Numbered from the stretch's first letter, positions 23,636 to 31,689 are shown. The stretch is DNA of 64,000 nucleotides from [Clostridium] viride DSM 6836 (GCA_000620945.1 KK211198.1:482120-546119), one strand, 5' to 3'. Notes: generated by a model from the sequence alone, not told the origin. Translations and numbers: made by a program.

Positions 23636-23684
23636 TAAAAGCTTCCCGTTGCTGGTCGGTGGATAGTGGTCTTACTCGTGGCAT
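23610..23684 (-). pseudogene. Truncated phage-type regulator start
   Basis: 24 codons beginning MPRVRPLSTDQQREAFKT after AGGAGG with 7-base spacing. The opening resembles small helix-turn-helix proteins of Firmicute prophages, which continue for another 50 or more residues. Here a stop lies inside the terminator hairpin, so it is probably a remnant. Confidence 0.4.
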
Positions 23685-23694
23685 GATATACCTC

Positions 23695-23922
23695 CTAACT
23701 TGCGTCTTGTTCTTGCTCAGGCATCTCTAAGATCTCGCGAATTGCTTGGACAATCTTAGGACTTGCTAATTGACCGGTTTGAACCTTGTGCATGTAAGAC
23801 CGATCAAAATATAGATTGGTTCGATTGGCCACTTGTTCTATCAACCAAGCTTGAGTTCGTTCCATATCAACCAAGCGCTTTTTGATTTGCTTTGCCAAAA
23901 GCGGTAATCCCGCCGTTTGCAC
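23695..23922 (-). CDS. Phage-type helix-turn-helix protein
   Basis: 75 residues from the GTG at 23922, with GGGGGTG five bases upstream. The segment LLAKQIKKRLVDMERTQAWL and DRSYMHKVQTGQL resembles a small HTH regulator with an N-terminal helix and DNA-recognition helix. It is divergent from the XRE repressor gene across a set of repeated operators, the layout of a lysis-lysogeny or excision switch. Part of a prophage relic. Confidence 0.6.
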   Translation of the reverse strand: MQTAGLPLLAKQIKKRLVDMERTQAWLIEQVANRTNLYFDRSYMHKVQTGQLASPKIVQAIREILEMPEQEQDAS

Positions 23923-23946
23923 AAAAACACCCCCTATTTTTTGGTC

Positions 23947-24081
23947 TTGACATTTACGCATGCGTATAATATATTTATATTGCTATTATTAATGTACTAC
24001 ACGGGCGCGTATGACTATGCTCAGAGCATACTACGCATTCGTATAATGGTCGAGCGCAATTTTTATACGCAATCGTATAAT
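23947..24081. promoter_or_regulatory. Prophage operator array with overlapping promoters
   Basis: Three palindromes of form TACGCANNCGTA lie at 23955-23966, 24032-24043 and 24066-24077, each running into TATAAT. A plus-strand promoter TTGACA (23947-23952), 17 bp, TATATT (23970-23975) contains the first operator in its spacer. This is the control region between the divergent regulators. Confidence 0.75.
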
Positions 24082-24112
24082 ATTCGCATTGACCAAAAAG
24101 GGGTAGCGTATT

Positions 24113-24493
24113 ATGTCTGATTTGTACAATGTTCTTCTAGAGTTATGCACTGCAAGAAATATTACTGGGTATAGAATGTGTAAGGATGTCGGCATACAAC
24201 CTAGCATTATGACAGATTTGAAAATGGGACGCCGTTCTGGACTAAAGGCAGAAACCGCACAAAAAATCGCCGATTACTTTGACGTATCAGTTGGATATCT
24301 CTTAGGCGCAGTAGAACAAAAAGAAAAAACGCCCACCCCCACAGAGAGGGATGAGCGCGAAATAAGTGACGATGATATTAAGTTTGCATTATTTGGCGAT
24401 AAGACAATTGATGATGAAACTTATGAAAGCGTAAAGAATTTTGCAAGATTCGCTGCCGAGCAGAAGAGAAAGAGACAAGAAAGCGAGCAATGA
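24113..24493 (+). CDS. XRE-family phage repressor
   Basis: 126 residues. AAAGGGG precedes the ATG. N-terminal HTH_3 domain (VLLELCTARNITGYRMCKDVGI, then SIMTDLKMGRRSGL and AQKIADYFDVSVGYLLG), followed by an acidic C-terminal part. It probably binds the three palindromes just upstream and represses the element's promoters. The next gene is an ImmA-type protease relic, the usual partner that cleaves such repressors. Confidence 0.85.
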   Translation: MSDLYNVLLELCTARNITGYRMCKDVGIQPSIMTDLKMGRRSGLKAETAQKIADYFDVSVGYLLGAVEQKEKTPTPTERDEREISDDDIKFALFGDKTIDDETYESVKNFARFAAEQKRKRQESEQ

Positions 24494-24921
24494 ATGACAG
24501 GCTTATTGGATCTATATCAACTTGCAGAAGACCATGAACATGACGTTTATTGGTATACAGATGAGAACATTTCTGCGTTATCAGTAATGGACGATAAGGA
24601 TGGAAGTTGTGCTATCGCTATCAACCCGTTCAAGCTCAAAAGCAGTGCAGATGAAAAGTATAAACTCGCTCACGAATTGGGCCATTGCGAATGTGGAACC
24701 TTCTACAATCGATACTCCCAATTTGACTTGGTTCCCAAACACGTCGGGCTGACCGCTGGGCAATCAAAAAACTCCTCCCCAAGGAGGAGTTGCTTGCGGC
24801 TATTCGAGATTGTCGGCTTAAATCCCAGATTGCGGAAATGTTTGAAGTCCCGGAGGAATTAGTGGACAAGGCCGTGTGTTATTACACGTACGGAAACTTA
24901 GATGTAGATTTATATTTCTAG
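24494..24921 (+). pseudogene. ImmA/IrrE-type metalloprotease, frameshifted
   Basis: The first frame encodes an N-terminal domain and the zinc motif AHELGHCECGTFYNRYS. After about codon 82 (near 24742) the frame is lost. A second frame continues the family sequence (RRADRWAIKKLLPKEELLAA, then AEMFEVPEELVDKAV) to TAG at 24919-24921. A single-base loss explains this. In ICEBs1-like elements ImmA cleaves the ImmR repressor to induce the element, so the break suggests it can no longer be induced this way. Starts directly after the repressor's stop. Confidence 0.8.
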
Positions 24922-24957
24922 AAATACTTCTGAATATTTTAACTAGGAGAATGCCAC

Positions 24958-25761
24958 GTGGGTTTTTTTTCATTATTTAAGCGAACAAAAAATGTAAGCG
25001 CGGAAGTGCAAACGAGCGAAGAGTTAGAGCAAAGCAAAGCTTCGTTTGACCTGCCCATAAAAAAGGAAGATGCACCAGTCAAAGCTAAGGTTTTAAAGAA
25101 AACAAGTTTGTTGCTGCATTCAATTTATCACGGACAATTTAAAGCTTACGATTACACATCAGTAAGTGTTGCAGGGGTTCAATTCGCAAAACCGGAATTT
25201 TCTAGTATTGACGTTGCGAAAAAACTAGACTTGGTTCCGGAGCCAGAGAATGAACAAGATAAAGATGCTATCAGGGTTGAATACAAGGGAATCAAACTTG
25301 GTTACGTGCCCAGTGGGCACATAAACGATATGATAATAGATTTTGTAAAGAGAAATGAAATTGTTGTCGCCATGGCAAGATTAGTTGATGAAGAAAACAA
25401 TAAGATAGAAATAGAGGTCGCATTCTACAAAGGCTTAGATTGGCTCGAAAACAACAGAAGTTGCGTGAAGGCAAAGTTAGGGAAAACAAATAAAAAGGAC
25501 TGTAGCGGTACACCCAGATATGAAAACCTAGAAACAGTCCGTGAAGGTGACACTGTGACGCTTGAATATGCTCCAGAGTCAGAGACTTATGTCGTACACG
25601 ATGATTACAAAGCCGAAATTGGTGAAGTATCAAAAGCTGTCTCCAGTAAATTGCTATCAAGTGGTGATTCGGATGATGATTTCGTTGCAATGATTCACGA
25701 GATTGACGAGGACGAAAGCGGAAAGTGTATGGCTACGATAAAGATATATTTCAGTAAATAA
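24958..25761 (+). CDS. HIRAN-domain protein
   Basis: 267 residues. GTG start with TAGGAGA seven bases upstream. The middle (about residues 62-130) contains VSVAGVQFAKPEF, LVPEPENEQDKDAIRVEY and KLGYVPSGHI, the HIRAN fold, which in other proteins recognises DNA 3' ends or replication intermediates. The flanking regions (charged N-terminus, beta-rich C-terminus with acidic SGDSDDDF) are not recognised. Cargo of the prophage relic. It may be a DNA-damage or phage-interaction protein, but that is inference. Confidence 0.75.
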   Translation: MGFFSLFKRTKNVSAEVQTSEELEQSKASFDLPIKKEDAPVKAKVLKKTSLLLHSIYHGQFKAYDYTSVSVAGVQFAKPEFSSIDVAKKLDLVPEPENEQDKDAIRVEYKGIKLGYVPSGHINDMIIDFVKRNEIVVAMARLVDEENNKIEIEVAFYKGLDWLENNRSCVKAKLGKTNKKDCSGTPRYENLETVREGDTVTLEYAPESETYVVHDDYKAEIGEVSKAVSSKLLSSGDSDDDFVAMIHEIDEDESGKCMATIKIYFSK

Positions 25762-25804
25762 CATAAAAACCGCCCCTGATGCTGTAACACCAAGAGCGGC
25801 TATG

Positions 25805-25838
25805 AGGGTGATAAGTTTTGACCGCCTATCACCCTTTT
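25805..25838 (+). terminator. Terminator after HIRAN gene
   Basis: AGGGTGATA and TATCACCCT followed by TTTTATAAT. Confidence 0.65.
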
Positions 25839-25869
25839 ATAATACCATGTTATAGGAGGGCAAAGCCAG

Positions 25870-26705
25870 ATGAAAGTACCAACCGCTAAAAAAACTACCT
25901 TCCGGAAAGTGGCGTGCCCAAGTAATAGTCGACGGTCAGCGTCTCTCCGTAACGGCAGAAACCGAGAAAGAAGCCTTTGCGCAGGCCGTGTCTATCAAAG
26001 CAGGCATGATGGAAAAACAAGTCAAGCCAAAGATGCTCACTCTAAACGATGCCATTTTAGATTGCGAAGCAATGAGAGAAAACGTCCTCTCTCCTGCTAC
26101 TATTATAGGATACGAAATCGTCAGGCGTAATCGCTTTCAAGATATTATGAATCGTGATATCTTTAAACTCACAAAAAGAGATATACAAAAGGCTGTAGAC
26201 GCTGAAGCTGCACTTGTATCACCAAAAACAGTAGCCAACGCTTACGGCCTAATTTGTTCAGTATTAAAGACCACGAGATGGCGTTAAGCTTCCGCAAAAG
26301 ATTCGCAAGAAAACAGTATATCTCAATACCGTAGATATTGCAAAGTTCATTGACGTGGCGCGCGGTGATGATTGTGAAAATTCGATGGTTATGGCTGTTT
26401 AGCTTGGCCTTAGAAGATCAGAAATTATTGGTCTGTGTTGGGATTGTGTTGATTTTAAAAACAGTACAATAGAAATTAAGCGAACCATGGTTCCGAATAA
26501 GAAAAATCAGTTTGTATTAAAGGATGGTACCAAAAACGAAGGTTCGCAGCGAACAATAAAATGCCCATCCTATATCATGGACAAACTAAGAAACATGTAC
26601 ACTGGACAAAGCGGAAGAGTATTTTACATGTCCCCAGAGACTGTCAGGAAGCACACTCATAGAATTTGTGAGAGAGCTGGTATACCGGATACGACCGTCC
26701 GTTGA
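25870..26705 (+). pseudogene. Tyrosine integrase remnant, multiply broken
   Basis: AGGAGG-type site and ATG at 25870. The sequence is a phage/ICE tyrosine recombinase: N-terminal arm-binding domain (PSGKWRAQVIVDGQRLSV in one frame), core-binding domain (ILDCEAMRENVLSPATIIGY), and catalytic domain with the first Arg in GLRRSEIIGLCW. Defects: a shift at the A7 run near 25890, another near 26275, an in-frame TAG at 26400-26402, and truncation at AGIPDTTVR just before the HxLRH motif, so the catalytic His, second Arg and Tyr are absent. It cannot catalyse recombination. It lies next to the tRNA-Ser genes. Confidence 0.85.
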
Positions 26706-26715
26706 TATACAAAGG

Positions 26716-26749
26716 AAAAAGCCTGTAACCGTTGCGGTTACAGGCTTTT
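26716..26749. terminator. Bidirectional terminator
   Basis: AAAAAGCCTGTAACC and GGTTACAGGCTTTTC, nearly identical to the hairpin at 5954-5988. It follows the integrase remnant and ends the tRNA unit. Confidence 0.8.
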
Positions 26750-26754
26750 CTTTT

Positions 26755-26845
26755 TGGCGGAGAAGGAGGGATTTGAACCCTCGCTACGGTTTCCCGTACT
26801 ACTCCCTTAGCAGGGGAGCCCCTTCGGCCACTTGGGTACTTCTCC
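26755..26845 (-). tRNA. tRNA-Ser(GCT)
   Basis: 91 bases with encoded CCA. Acceptor GGAGAAG pairs with CTTCTCC, the long variable arm is typical of serine tRNA, and the TPsiC arm reads GGTTCAAATCC. The anticodon loop contains GCT. Confidence 0.93.
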
Positions 26846-26870
26846 AAATGACAGGTCAAAAACGAATATA

Positions 26871-26957
26871 TGGCGGAGAGAGTGGGATTCGAACCCACGG
26901 CCCTTTCGGGTCACTGGTTTTCAAGACCAGCTCCTTAAACCGCTCGGACATCTCTCC
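26871..26957 (-). tRNA. tRNA-Ser(TGA)
   Basis: 87 bases with encoded CCA. Acceptor GGAGAGA, long variable arm, TPsiC arm GGTTCGAATCC. The anticodon loop contains TGA. Co-transcribed with the downstream tRNA-Ser(GCT). Confidence 0.93.
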
Positions 26958-27058
26958 GCGTATTAGCTTAACCGGCCAGATGCAAGAATAAGAATATCAT
27001 AATTTCAAGCATTTGTCAACAATAAAGTACACGGTATGCACAAAGATTCCCATTTCAT

Positions 27059-27092
27059 TACTTCGGCGAATCCTTTTAGATTCGCCGAAGTA
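27059..27092 (-). terminator. Hairpin after ebfC
   Basis: TACTTCGGCGAATC and GATTCGCCGAAGTA form a perfect 14-bp stem just past the ebfC stop. No T-run follows on the reverse strand. Confidence 0.55.
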
Positions 27093-27099
27093 TATTGCC

Positions 27100-27465
27100 T
27101 TAGAACGGTAGATTTAATCCACCCGTCAGCTTACCCATGTTATCACTCATATCTTCCATGGCCGTGCGGTTTGCTTCATTTACAGCTGCAATCACCATAT
27201 CTTGCAGCATTTCTACATCCTCGGGATCTACGGCATCCGGATCGATTTCCAACTTAGTGAGTACGTGCTTTCCGGTCACGGTCGCGGTTACCACGCCGCC
27301 ACCTGCCGTTGCCGTGTACTCCTTTTCCATCAGTTCTCCTTGAAGACGCTCCATCTCTTGCTGCATCTTCTGTGCCTGCTTAATCATATCCATATTGATT
27401 CCACCCATACCAGGCATGCCTCCGCCCTTTTTGCCCATGGGCGGACGTCCAAATCCCTTTGCCAT
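27100..27465 (-). CDS. ebfC: YbaB/EbfC nucleoid-associated protein
   Basis: 121 residues from the ATG at 27465, with AAAGGAG eight bases upstream. Gly/Met-rich N-terminus (KKGGGMPGMGGINMDM), then the helical QAQKMQQEMERLQGELMEKE and the core TATAGGGVVTATVTGKHVL. The dimer binds DNA non-specifically. It follows dnaX by 13 bases in the conserved dnaX-ebfC order, but recR, which usually comes next, is 35 kb away at 62867. Confidence 0.93.
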   Translation of the reverse strand: MAKGFGRPPMGKKGGGMPGMGGINMDMIKQAQKMQQEMERLQGELMEKEYTATAGGGVVTATVTGKHVLTKLEIDPDAVDPEDVEMLQDMVIAAVNEANRTAMEDMSDNMGKLTGGLNLPF

Positions 27466-27478
27466 CACACAATCTCCT

Positions 27479-29179
27479 TTACCTAATTGTAATATTATCA
27501 AATTGTTGGCCTAGCTTTAAAAGATCCGTAAGCTTATCCTCTGTCTTTGGTGAGGGTAGCTCTTCCGGTTTTCCAACGTGTAGGTGCACCTGGAGCTTCC
27601 GCCCTGTGAAGCGTTCCGCTTCCTGAGCAAGAATGTCCTGTGCATTCGCCTTGATAAGGATATTCTTCGTCATATCCGAATCGACATAAAGCATGAGTGC
27701 CTGTTCTTCAAAGACACCCGTCACAAAGGAAGGCTTTGCTAAAAAGGTATACGCTGACGGCATCAGCTTTCCACGCAACCCGGCCACGAACTGTTTAAAG
27801 TCAGCCTGACTTTTCCCCTGCCCCACCGCAACAGGCAATGGCGACTGCACCGTCTCTGCCCTTTGATTCTTGACTAAAGTCTCTTCCCTTTGGACCGATG
27901 GCACTGGCGGCACCTTCGGCTGTGGAGCCGGTGGCACTGGCACGTCCCACGGTGGATCTTCCGCCATTGGTTTGTGATCGTCTCTTTGTGTGCGATCATT
28001 TTGACTTGGCTTTGGTTGACTTGGTGTAAATTCACCTTGTGTCAACTGCTGCTCTAATCGAGTTATTCTTGCGAGTAAGGCTTCCGGCGTTGCGGAAAGG
28101 GTTCGTTCGCAAAGCTTAATGAGACAAAGCTCGACATCGGTTCTTCGGTTGCTGCTGCGGACAAGTTCTGCGGATGCTTGTTGCAGCACCGAAAGCATCT
28201 GATATAGTTCCGCAGAATTCAAACGCTTGGCAAAAAGTCGAAGCGTCCCCTCTTCGTATCCTCCACTTAAGAGAGCTTCTCCCCCCTGTGGAGCCGTACG
28301 GTAAAGTAAGACATCCCGAAGAAGCGCGGAGAGTTCCCCCAAAAGGGCCGACATGTCCTTCCCTTCCCGATACAGCTTGGCAAGCTGTGCTAGGGTTTGA
28401 GACACATCCCCCGCAATCATGTACTCCAGCATGCGAGAAATTTCCAAGTTTCCGGCGAGGCCCAAGACTTGTAGAACCGTCTCTTCCGTGACCTCTTCAC
28501 TCGCCCCGATGCATTGATCCAGCAAGGAAAGGGCATCGCGCAGCCCACCTTCTGCCAAGCGAGCCAGTAAACTTGCGGCATCGTCGGTTAGGCGTAGGCC
28601 CTCTTGCTCTGCAACATAGTGTAAACGCAGCTCGATTTCCTGCGGTAAGATTCGTTTGAAGGAAAATTGCTGACATCGAGACTTAATGGTCGCGGGAACC
28701 TTATGCAACTCCGTGGTTGCCAAAATGAACATCAAATGCTCCGGTGGTTCCTCCAATATCTTCAAAAGTGCATTGAAGGCTGGTGTGGACAGCATATGCA
28801 CTTCGTCAATGATGTACACCCTTTTTTTTACTGCGGCGGGGGTATAGACTGCCTCGTCTCTCAGGGCACGCACCTGGTCAACGCCGTTATTTGAGGCAGC
28901 ATCCAGTTCTAAGACATCCAGAATGGCTCCGGAGTCAATCCCCACACAAGAGGCGCATTGATTGCAGGGATTTCCCTGCTGCGGGTGTTCACAATTAATC
29001 GCCTTCGAGAGTATCTTTGCACAGCTGGTTTTCCCGGTTCCGCGCGTCCCGGTGAACAGGTAGGCATGCGAAAGCCGACCCAATTCCACTTGACGCTTCA
29101 GTGTGTCAGTAATGTGTCCCTGCCCCACCACATCGTCAAATTGCCTGGGCCGCCACTTGCGGTACAGTGCTTGATACAC
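27479..29179 (-). CDS. dnaX: DNA polymerase III subunit gamma/tau
   Basis: 566 residues from the GTG at 29179, with AGGAGG seven bases upstream. The frame is open further but runs into the SRP RNA. AAA+ clamp-loader domain: Walker A TGTRGTGKTSCAKIL, a four-Cys zinc module (NCEHPQQGNPCNQCASC), Walker B IIDEVHMLS, sensor LATTELHKVP. A Pro-rich linker (about residues 395-450) leads to a C-terminal tau domain. It loads the sliding clamp at replication forks. The SRP RNA gene directly upstream on the same strand is a common Firmicute arrangement. Confidence 0.95.
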   Translation of the reverse strand: MYQALYRKWRPRQFDDVVGQGHITDTLKRQVELGRLSHAYLFTGTRGTGKTSCAKILSKAINCEHPQQGNPCNQCASCVGIDSGAILDVLELDAASNNGVDQVRALRDEAVYTPAAVKKRVYIIDEVHMLSTPAFNALLKILEEPPEHLMFILATTELHKVPATIKSRCQQFSFKRILPQEIELRLHYVAEQEGLRLTDDAASLLARLAEGGLRDALSLLDQCIGASEEVTEETVLQVLGLAGNLEISRMLEYMIAGDVSQTLAQLAKLYREGKDMSALLGELSALLRDVLLYRTAPQGGEALLSGGYEEGTLRLFAKRLNSAELYQMLSVLQQASAELVRSSNRRTDVELCLIKLCERTLSATPEALLARITRLEQQLTQGEFTPSQPKPSQNDRTQRDDHKPMAEDPPWDVPVPPAPQPKVPPVPSVQREETLVKNQRAETVQSPLPVAVGQGKSQADFKQFVAGLRGKLMPSAYTFLAKPSFVTGVFEEQALMLYVDSDMTKNILIKANAQDILAQEAERFTGRKLQVHLHVGKPEELPSPKTEDKLTDLLKLGQQFDNITIR

Positions 29180-29236
29180 GGCAATTCCTCCTGAAAAAGT
29201 TTGCAAAACAGCCTTCCACGTTCGTCTCGATACAAA

Positions 29237-29513
29237 GCAGGACCGCACACCGGCCTTTGAAGTACACTTTATCTCCGCCTCTCCAACAGCCGGCTCAGAA
29301 CCGGCACTCCCGCGGCACACACAGTGATCTGCTTAGTGCTGCTTGGTTCCCCACCTGACACGGTTCACAGGACCATGTTGCGCAGGACCGGCTCATCATC
29401 GCCACTTATTGGCAACTGACAAAACAAAATGTATCCGGGGGCCGGGATTCATCCCTGCTGTAGCGGATTGCAGGCATAGGGCACCGCTAACTCCCCGACT
29501 AGTGCGGCCTTGC
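29237..29513 (-). ncRNA. ffs: Signal recognition particle RNA, large Bacillus-type
   Basis: About 277 bases. The central domain IV contains GTCAGGTGGGGAACCAAGC and AGCAGCACTAAG. The 5' part GGGGAGTTAGCGGTGCCC and CCTGCAATCCGCT matches the Alu domain of Bacillus scRNA. The outer ends GGCCGCAC and GTGCGGTC pair to close helix 5, fixing the limits to within a few bases. The RNA scaffolds Ffh for co-translational membrane targeting. It lies 58 bases upstream of dnaX. Confidence 0.92.
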
Positions 29514-29777
29514 CCTGTACCGACGAAGATACCCGGAAGGCTGTTAGATTTATAGTATACCGCATTGAAAGACAATAATCAATACAAATTTGTGTCGTTC
29601 GACCGTGGAACTCCAAAGAAAGCGTGAAAAAACGAACCCCGTCAATTGTAACTTTAAGCAAGCCGTCCGCTGCATTTTCGCAACTGCCGGGTTCCAACTG
29701 TTGTCAACAATCTTTCTTATATCGAAAGGCTCTTTCATGCATGATTTAACAGACCTCAACCAGTTGACGTAGCCCAT

Positions 29778-29805
29778 TCACGCATAAAGACAGACGACTC
29801 ACGCA
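29778..29805. promoter_or_regulatory. Pair of direct repeats with 21-bp period (site B)
   Basis: TCACGCA at 29778-29784 and 29799-29805, with ACAGAC in between as at site A (9509-9536). It lies 100 bases upstream of the small peptide gene, in opposite orientation relative to transcription compared with site A. Confidence 0.5.
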
Positions 29806-29904
29806 TGTAATCTTGATTTGTGAAGATATTTACTGTTTTGGCACGTCGTCTGATTCTATTACGATTAAGGAGGGATACTCAAGAATTTACATTAAAAAAT
29901 AAGT

Positions 29905-30015
29905 ATGAAAAGACTCCTATCATTCGGAACTTCACTTCTTCTGTTTGCTGGTTTAATTACTTCCGCAAGTGCACAAGGTCTAGAAAATGGTCCAATTGAC
30001 TATGGCAACTGGTAG
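29905..30015 (+). CDS. Tiny predicted secreted peptide precursor
   Basis: 36 codons. Residues 1-23 form a classical signal peptide (KR, then LLSFGTSLLLFAGLI and TSASA), predicting cleavage to a 13-residue peptide QGLENGPIDYGNW. A strong terminator starts 10 bases after the stop, and a direct-repeat pair lies upstream. The nearest good ribosome site (AAGGAGG, 29867-29873) is 31 bases before the ATG, too far for direct use, so initiation is unexplained. Possible signalling peptide or pheromone precursor. No homologue recognised. Confidence 0.5.
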   Translation: MKRLLSFGTSLLLFAGLITSASAQGLENGPIDYGNW

Positions 30016-30024
30016 AAAACCAAT

Positions 30025-30069
30025 GAAAAAGCCTTGAGCTGCAAAGGTATGCGGCTCAAGGCTTTTTCA
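30025..30069 (+). terminator. Strong terminator of the peptide gene
   Basis: GAAAAAGCCTTGAGC and GCTCAAGGCTTTTTC form a 15-bp stem with A and T tracts. Confidence 0.85.
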
Positions 30070-30098
30070 GTTTCCCACTAATCCGTTGTGGGTTTATA

Positions 30099-30175
30099 TG
30101 GTGGACCTGAAGGGGATCGAACCCTCGAACCTCACGGATGCGAACCGTGCGCTCTCCCAGCTGAGCTACAGGCCC
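30099..30175 (-). tRNA. tRNA-Ala(CGC)
   Basis: 77 bases with encoded CCA. Acceptor GGGCCTG with the alanine-specific G3-U70 pair, TPsiC arm GGTTCGATCC. The anticodon loop contains CGC. Confidence 0.93.
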
Positions 30176-30233
30176 ATGGAACAGGACAATTATACCATAG
30201 TTTTCCAGCTAGTAAAGTCCCCTTAGGGGGTAA

Positions 30234-30265
30234 AATACGTCCACCCAGGAGGGTGGACGCGTATT
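30234..30265 (-). terminator. Terminator of BTAD regulator gene
   Basis: ATACGTCCACCC and GGGTGGACGCGTAT arms, abutting the stop of the regulator gene. Confidence 0.7.
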
Positions 30266-31479
30266 TAAAGTAATACCATCTTTCGAATGCGGGTCGATAC
30301 CTTAAGTCTGGGTTCTCGGTAGCGCCACAAACGGGAAAAGATGCGGTTGGCTATGGCTTCCGCCTGTTCCGGCGTGGTCACCGCTAACATAATGAGGTAC
30401 TGGGTGCTGCTGTATCGGGTGAATACATCTCCACTGCGCAGAGACTTCAAGATGGCCTCTTTCAGCTGCTCCATGGCCCGTTCCACAACTTTGGCTTCCG
30501 GAATGGTACTGTCTTGATTCAAGATCGTCAGGAGCACAATGTGCGTTTCGGTTCCGCTTCTGGCTGCACGACGCACCTCTAAGCGATAGATTTCTCGAAA
30601 GGAGCCATATTCGCAGAAGAATGCCCCTTCCTTCTTCATGGTTTCACTTAGGTCCTGCTGGATGACGGTTAAGTCCGCTTCATAAAGCTGTTCGGTGGCC
30701 ATGATTAAGTTATACAACTCGCGTAGCTCTTTCCATGGCTGAAGCCCTAAGTTTCGATACAACAAGTCCGTGGCTTGTTCATAATGGGAGAGCGCATCCA
30801 CATAGTTTTCTTGACGTAGGAGTCCACGAACAATTCCAGCATGCAGTGATTCTTCCAGGGGGTGTATTTCCGCAGCTCTTCTCAAGTGCTGTACCAAATC
30901 GTCATATGCCGTATGCTTTTCCAGAAACTTAACGTATTCCCTCATGAGATCCAAATAGAGTGTGCGACACCGTGTTGCTTCCTCTTCCACCCAGGGAAGA
31001 TGCGACAGCTTGTTTAAAAAACTCCCTTGGTAGAGTGAGACCGCTTCCTGAAACAGCTTGGAGCGTTTTGCCTCGGAAGATTCATGGCGATGCAATCGGT
31101 GCACAATTTCCTCAAATTCATCGAGATCTACGCGAGTATCCAGGTGGGGATTCCATTGGTATCCTCCCCGAAAGGATAGGATGGGGCGCGTGCTTTCTCC
31201 AAATAGAGGAATAAGCAACTGACGAATTCGAAAGAGCTGCGTTTTCAGCGCATTGACGGCAGACTCCTTTGCCTGTTCTCCCCAAAAACACTCAATAAAT
31301 TCACTTTGCGTCACCCTGCGATTCCGGTGATAAATCAGATAGGCTAAGAGATTCCATAGTTTATGCATATGATTGCCTTGGTCGGAAATGCTGTTCCCAT
31401 CCACCGTCAGAGAAAAGCTCCCCAACATGCAAACACGTACGATTTTCGTTCCCTTCTCCCCTGCAGGCAATACCCTCAT
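30265..31479 (-). CDS. BTAD-domain transcriptional activator (SARP-like)
   Basis: 404 residues from the ATG at 31479. A TTG at 31500 is also in frame, and neither has a strong ribosome site. Residues about 15-100 form a winged helix of OmpR type (VCMLGSFSLTVDGNSI, AYLIYHRNRRVTQSEFIECFW). About 110-265 is the helical BTAD domain (EEIVHRLHRHESSEAKRSKLF, LHAGIVRGLLRQENYVDALSHYE). The C-terminal 120 residues resemble a degenerate GGDEF or cyclase fold without catalytic motif. Such proteins activate secondary-metabolite or development genes. The target is unknown. Monocistronic. Confidence 0.8.
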   Translation of the reverse strand: MRVLPAGEKGTKIVRVCMLGSFSLTVDGNSISDQGNHMHKLWNLLAYLIYHRNRRVTQSEFIECFWGEQAKESAVNALKTQLFRIRQLLIPLFGESTRPILSFRGGYQWNPHLDTRVDLDEFEEIVHRLHRHESSEAKRSKLFQEAVSLYQGSFLNKLSHLPWVEEEATRCRTLYLDLMREYVKFLEKHTAYDDLVQHLRRAAEIHPLEESLHAGIVRGLLRQENYVDALSHYEQATDLLYRNLGLQPWKELRELYNLIMATEQLYEADLTVIQQDLSETMKKEGAFFCEYGSFREIYRLEVRRAARSGTETHIVLLTILNQDSTIPEAKVVERAMEQLKEAILKSLRSGDVFTRYSSTQYLIMLAVTTPEQAEAIANRIFSRLWRYREPRLKVSTRIRKMVLL

Positions 31480-31615
31480 CCCCCATACATTTTTTGTCAA
31501 TTTTTGTCGGATTCGATATAATCACATTATAAATGATAATTCCTTTTTTTTCTAGTCTTGTTGGGAATTTTTATTAAAAAACAGTTTCGGATGAATTTAC
31601 AGGGCAAAACGGAAA

Positions 31616-31645
31616 CGTGCCCTGAAGCAAGCGCTTCAGGGCACG
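31616..31645. terminator. Perfect hairpin, terminator of the Cys/Gly-rich gene
   Basis: CGTGCCCTGAAGC and GCTTCAGGGCACG around a 4-base loop, about 45 bases beyond the reverse-strand stop. Confidence 0.65.
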
Positions 31646-31689
31646 TTTGGTTACGCAACTGAGATTAGGCAAGCGGGCAAACGTTATGT

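Noticed and set aside
29180-29320. N-terminal extension of dnaX
   Set aside because: The frame stays open but overlaps the SRP RNA, and the GTG at 29179 has an ideal AGGAGG site and matches the family start.
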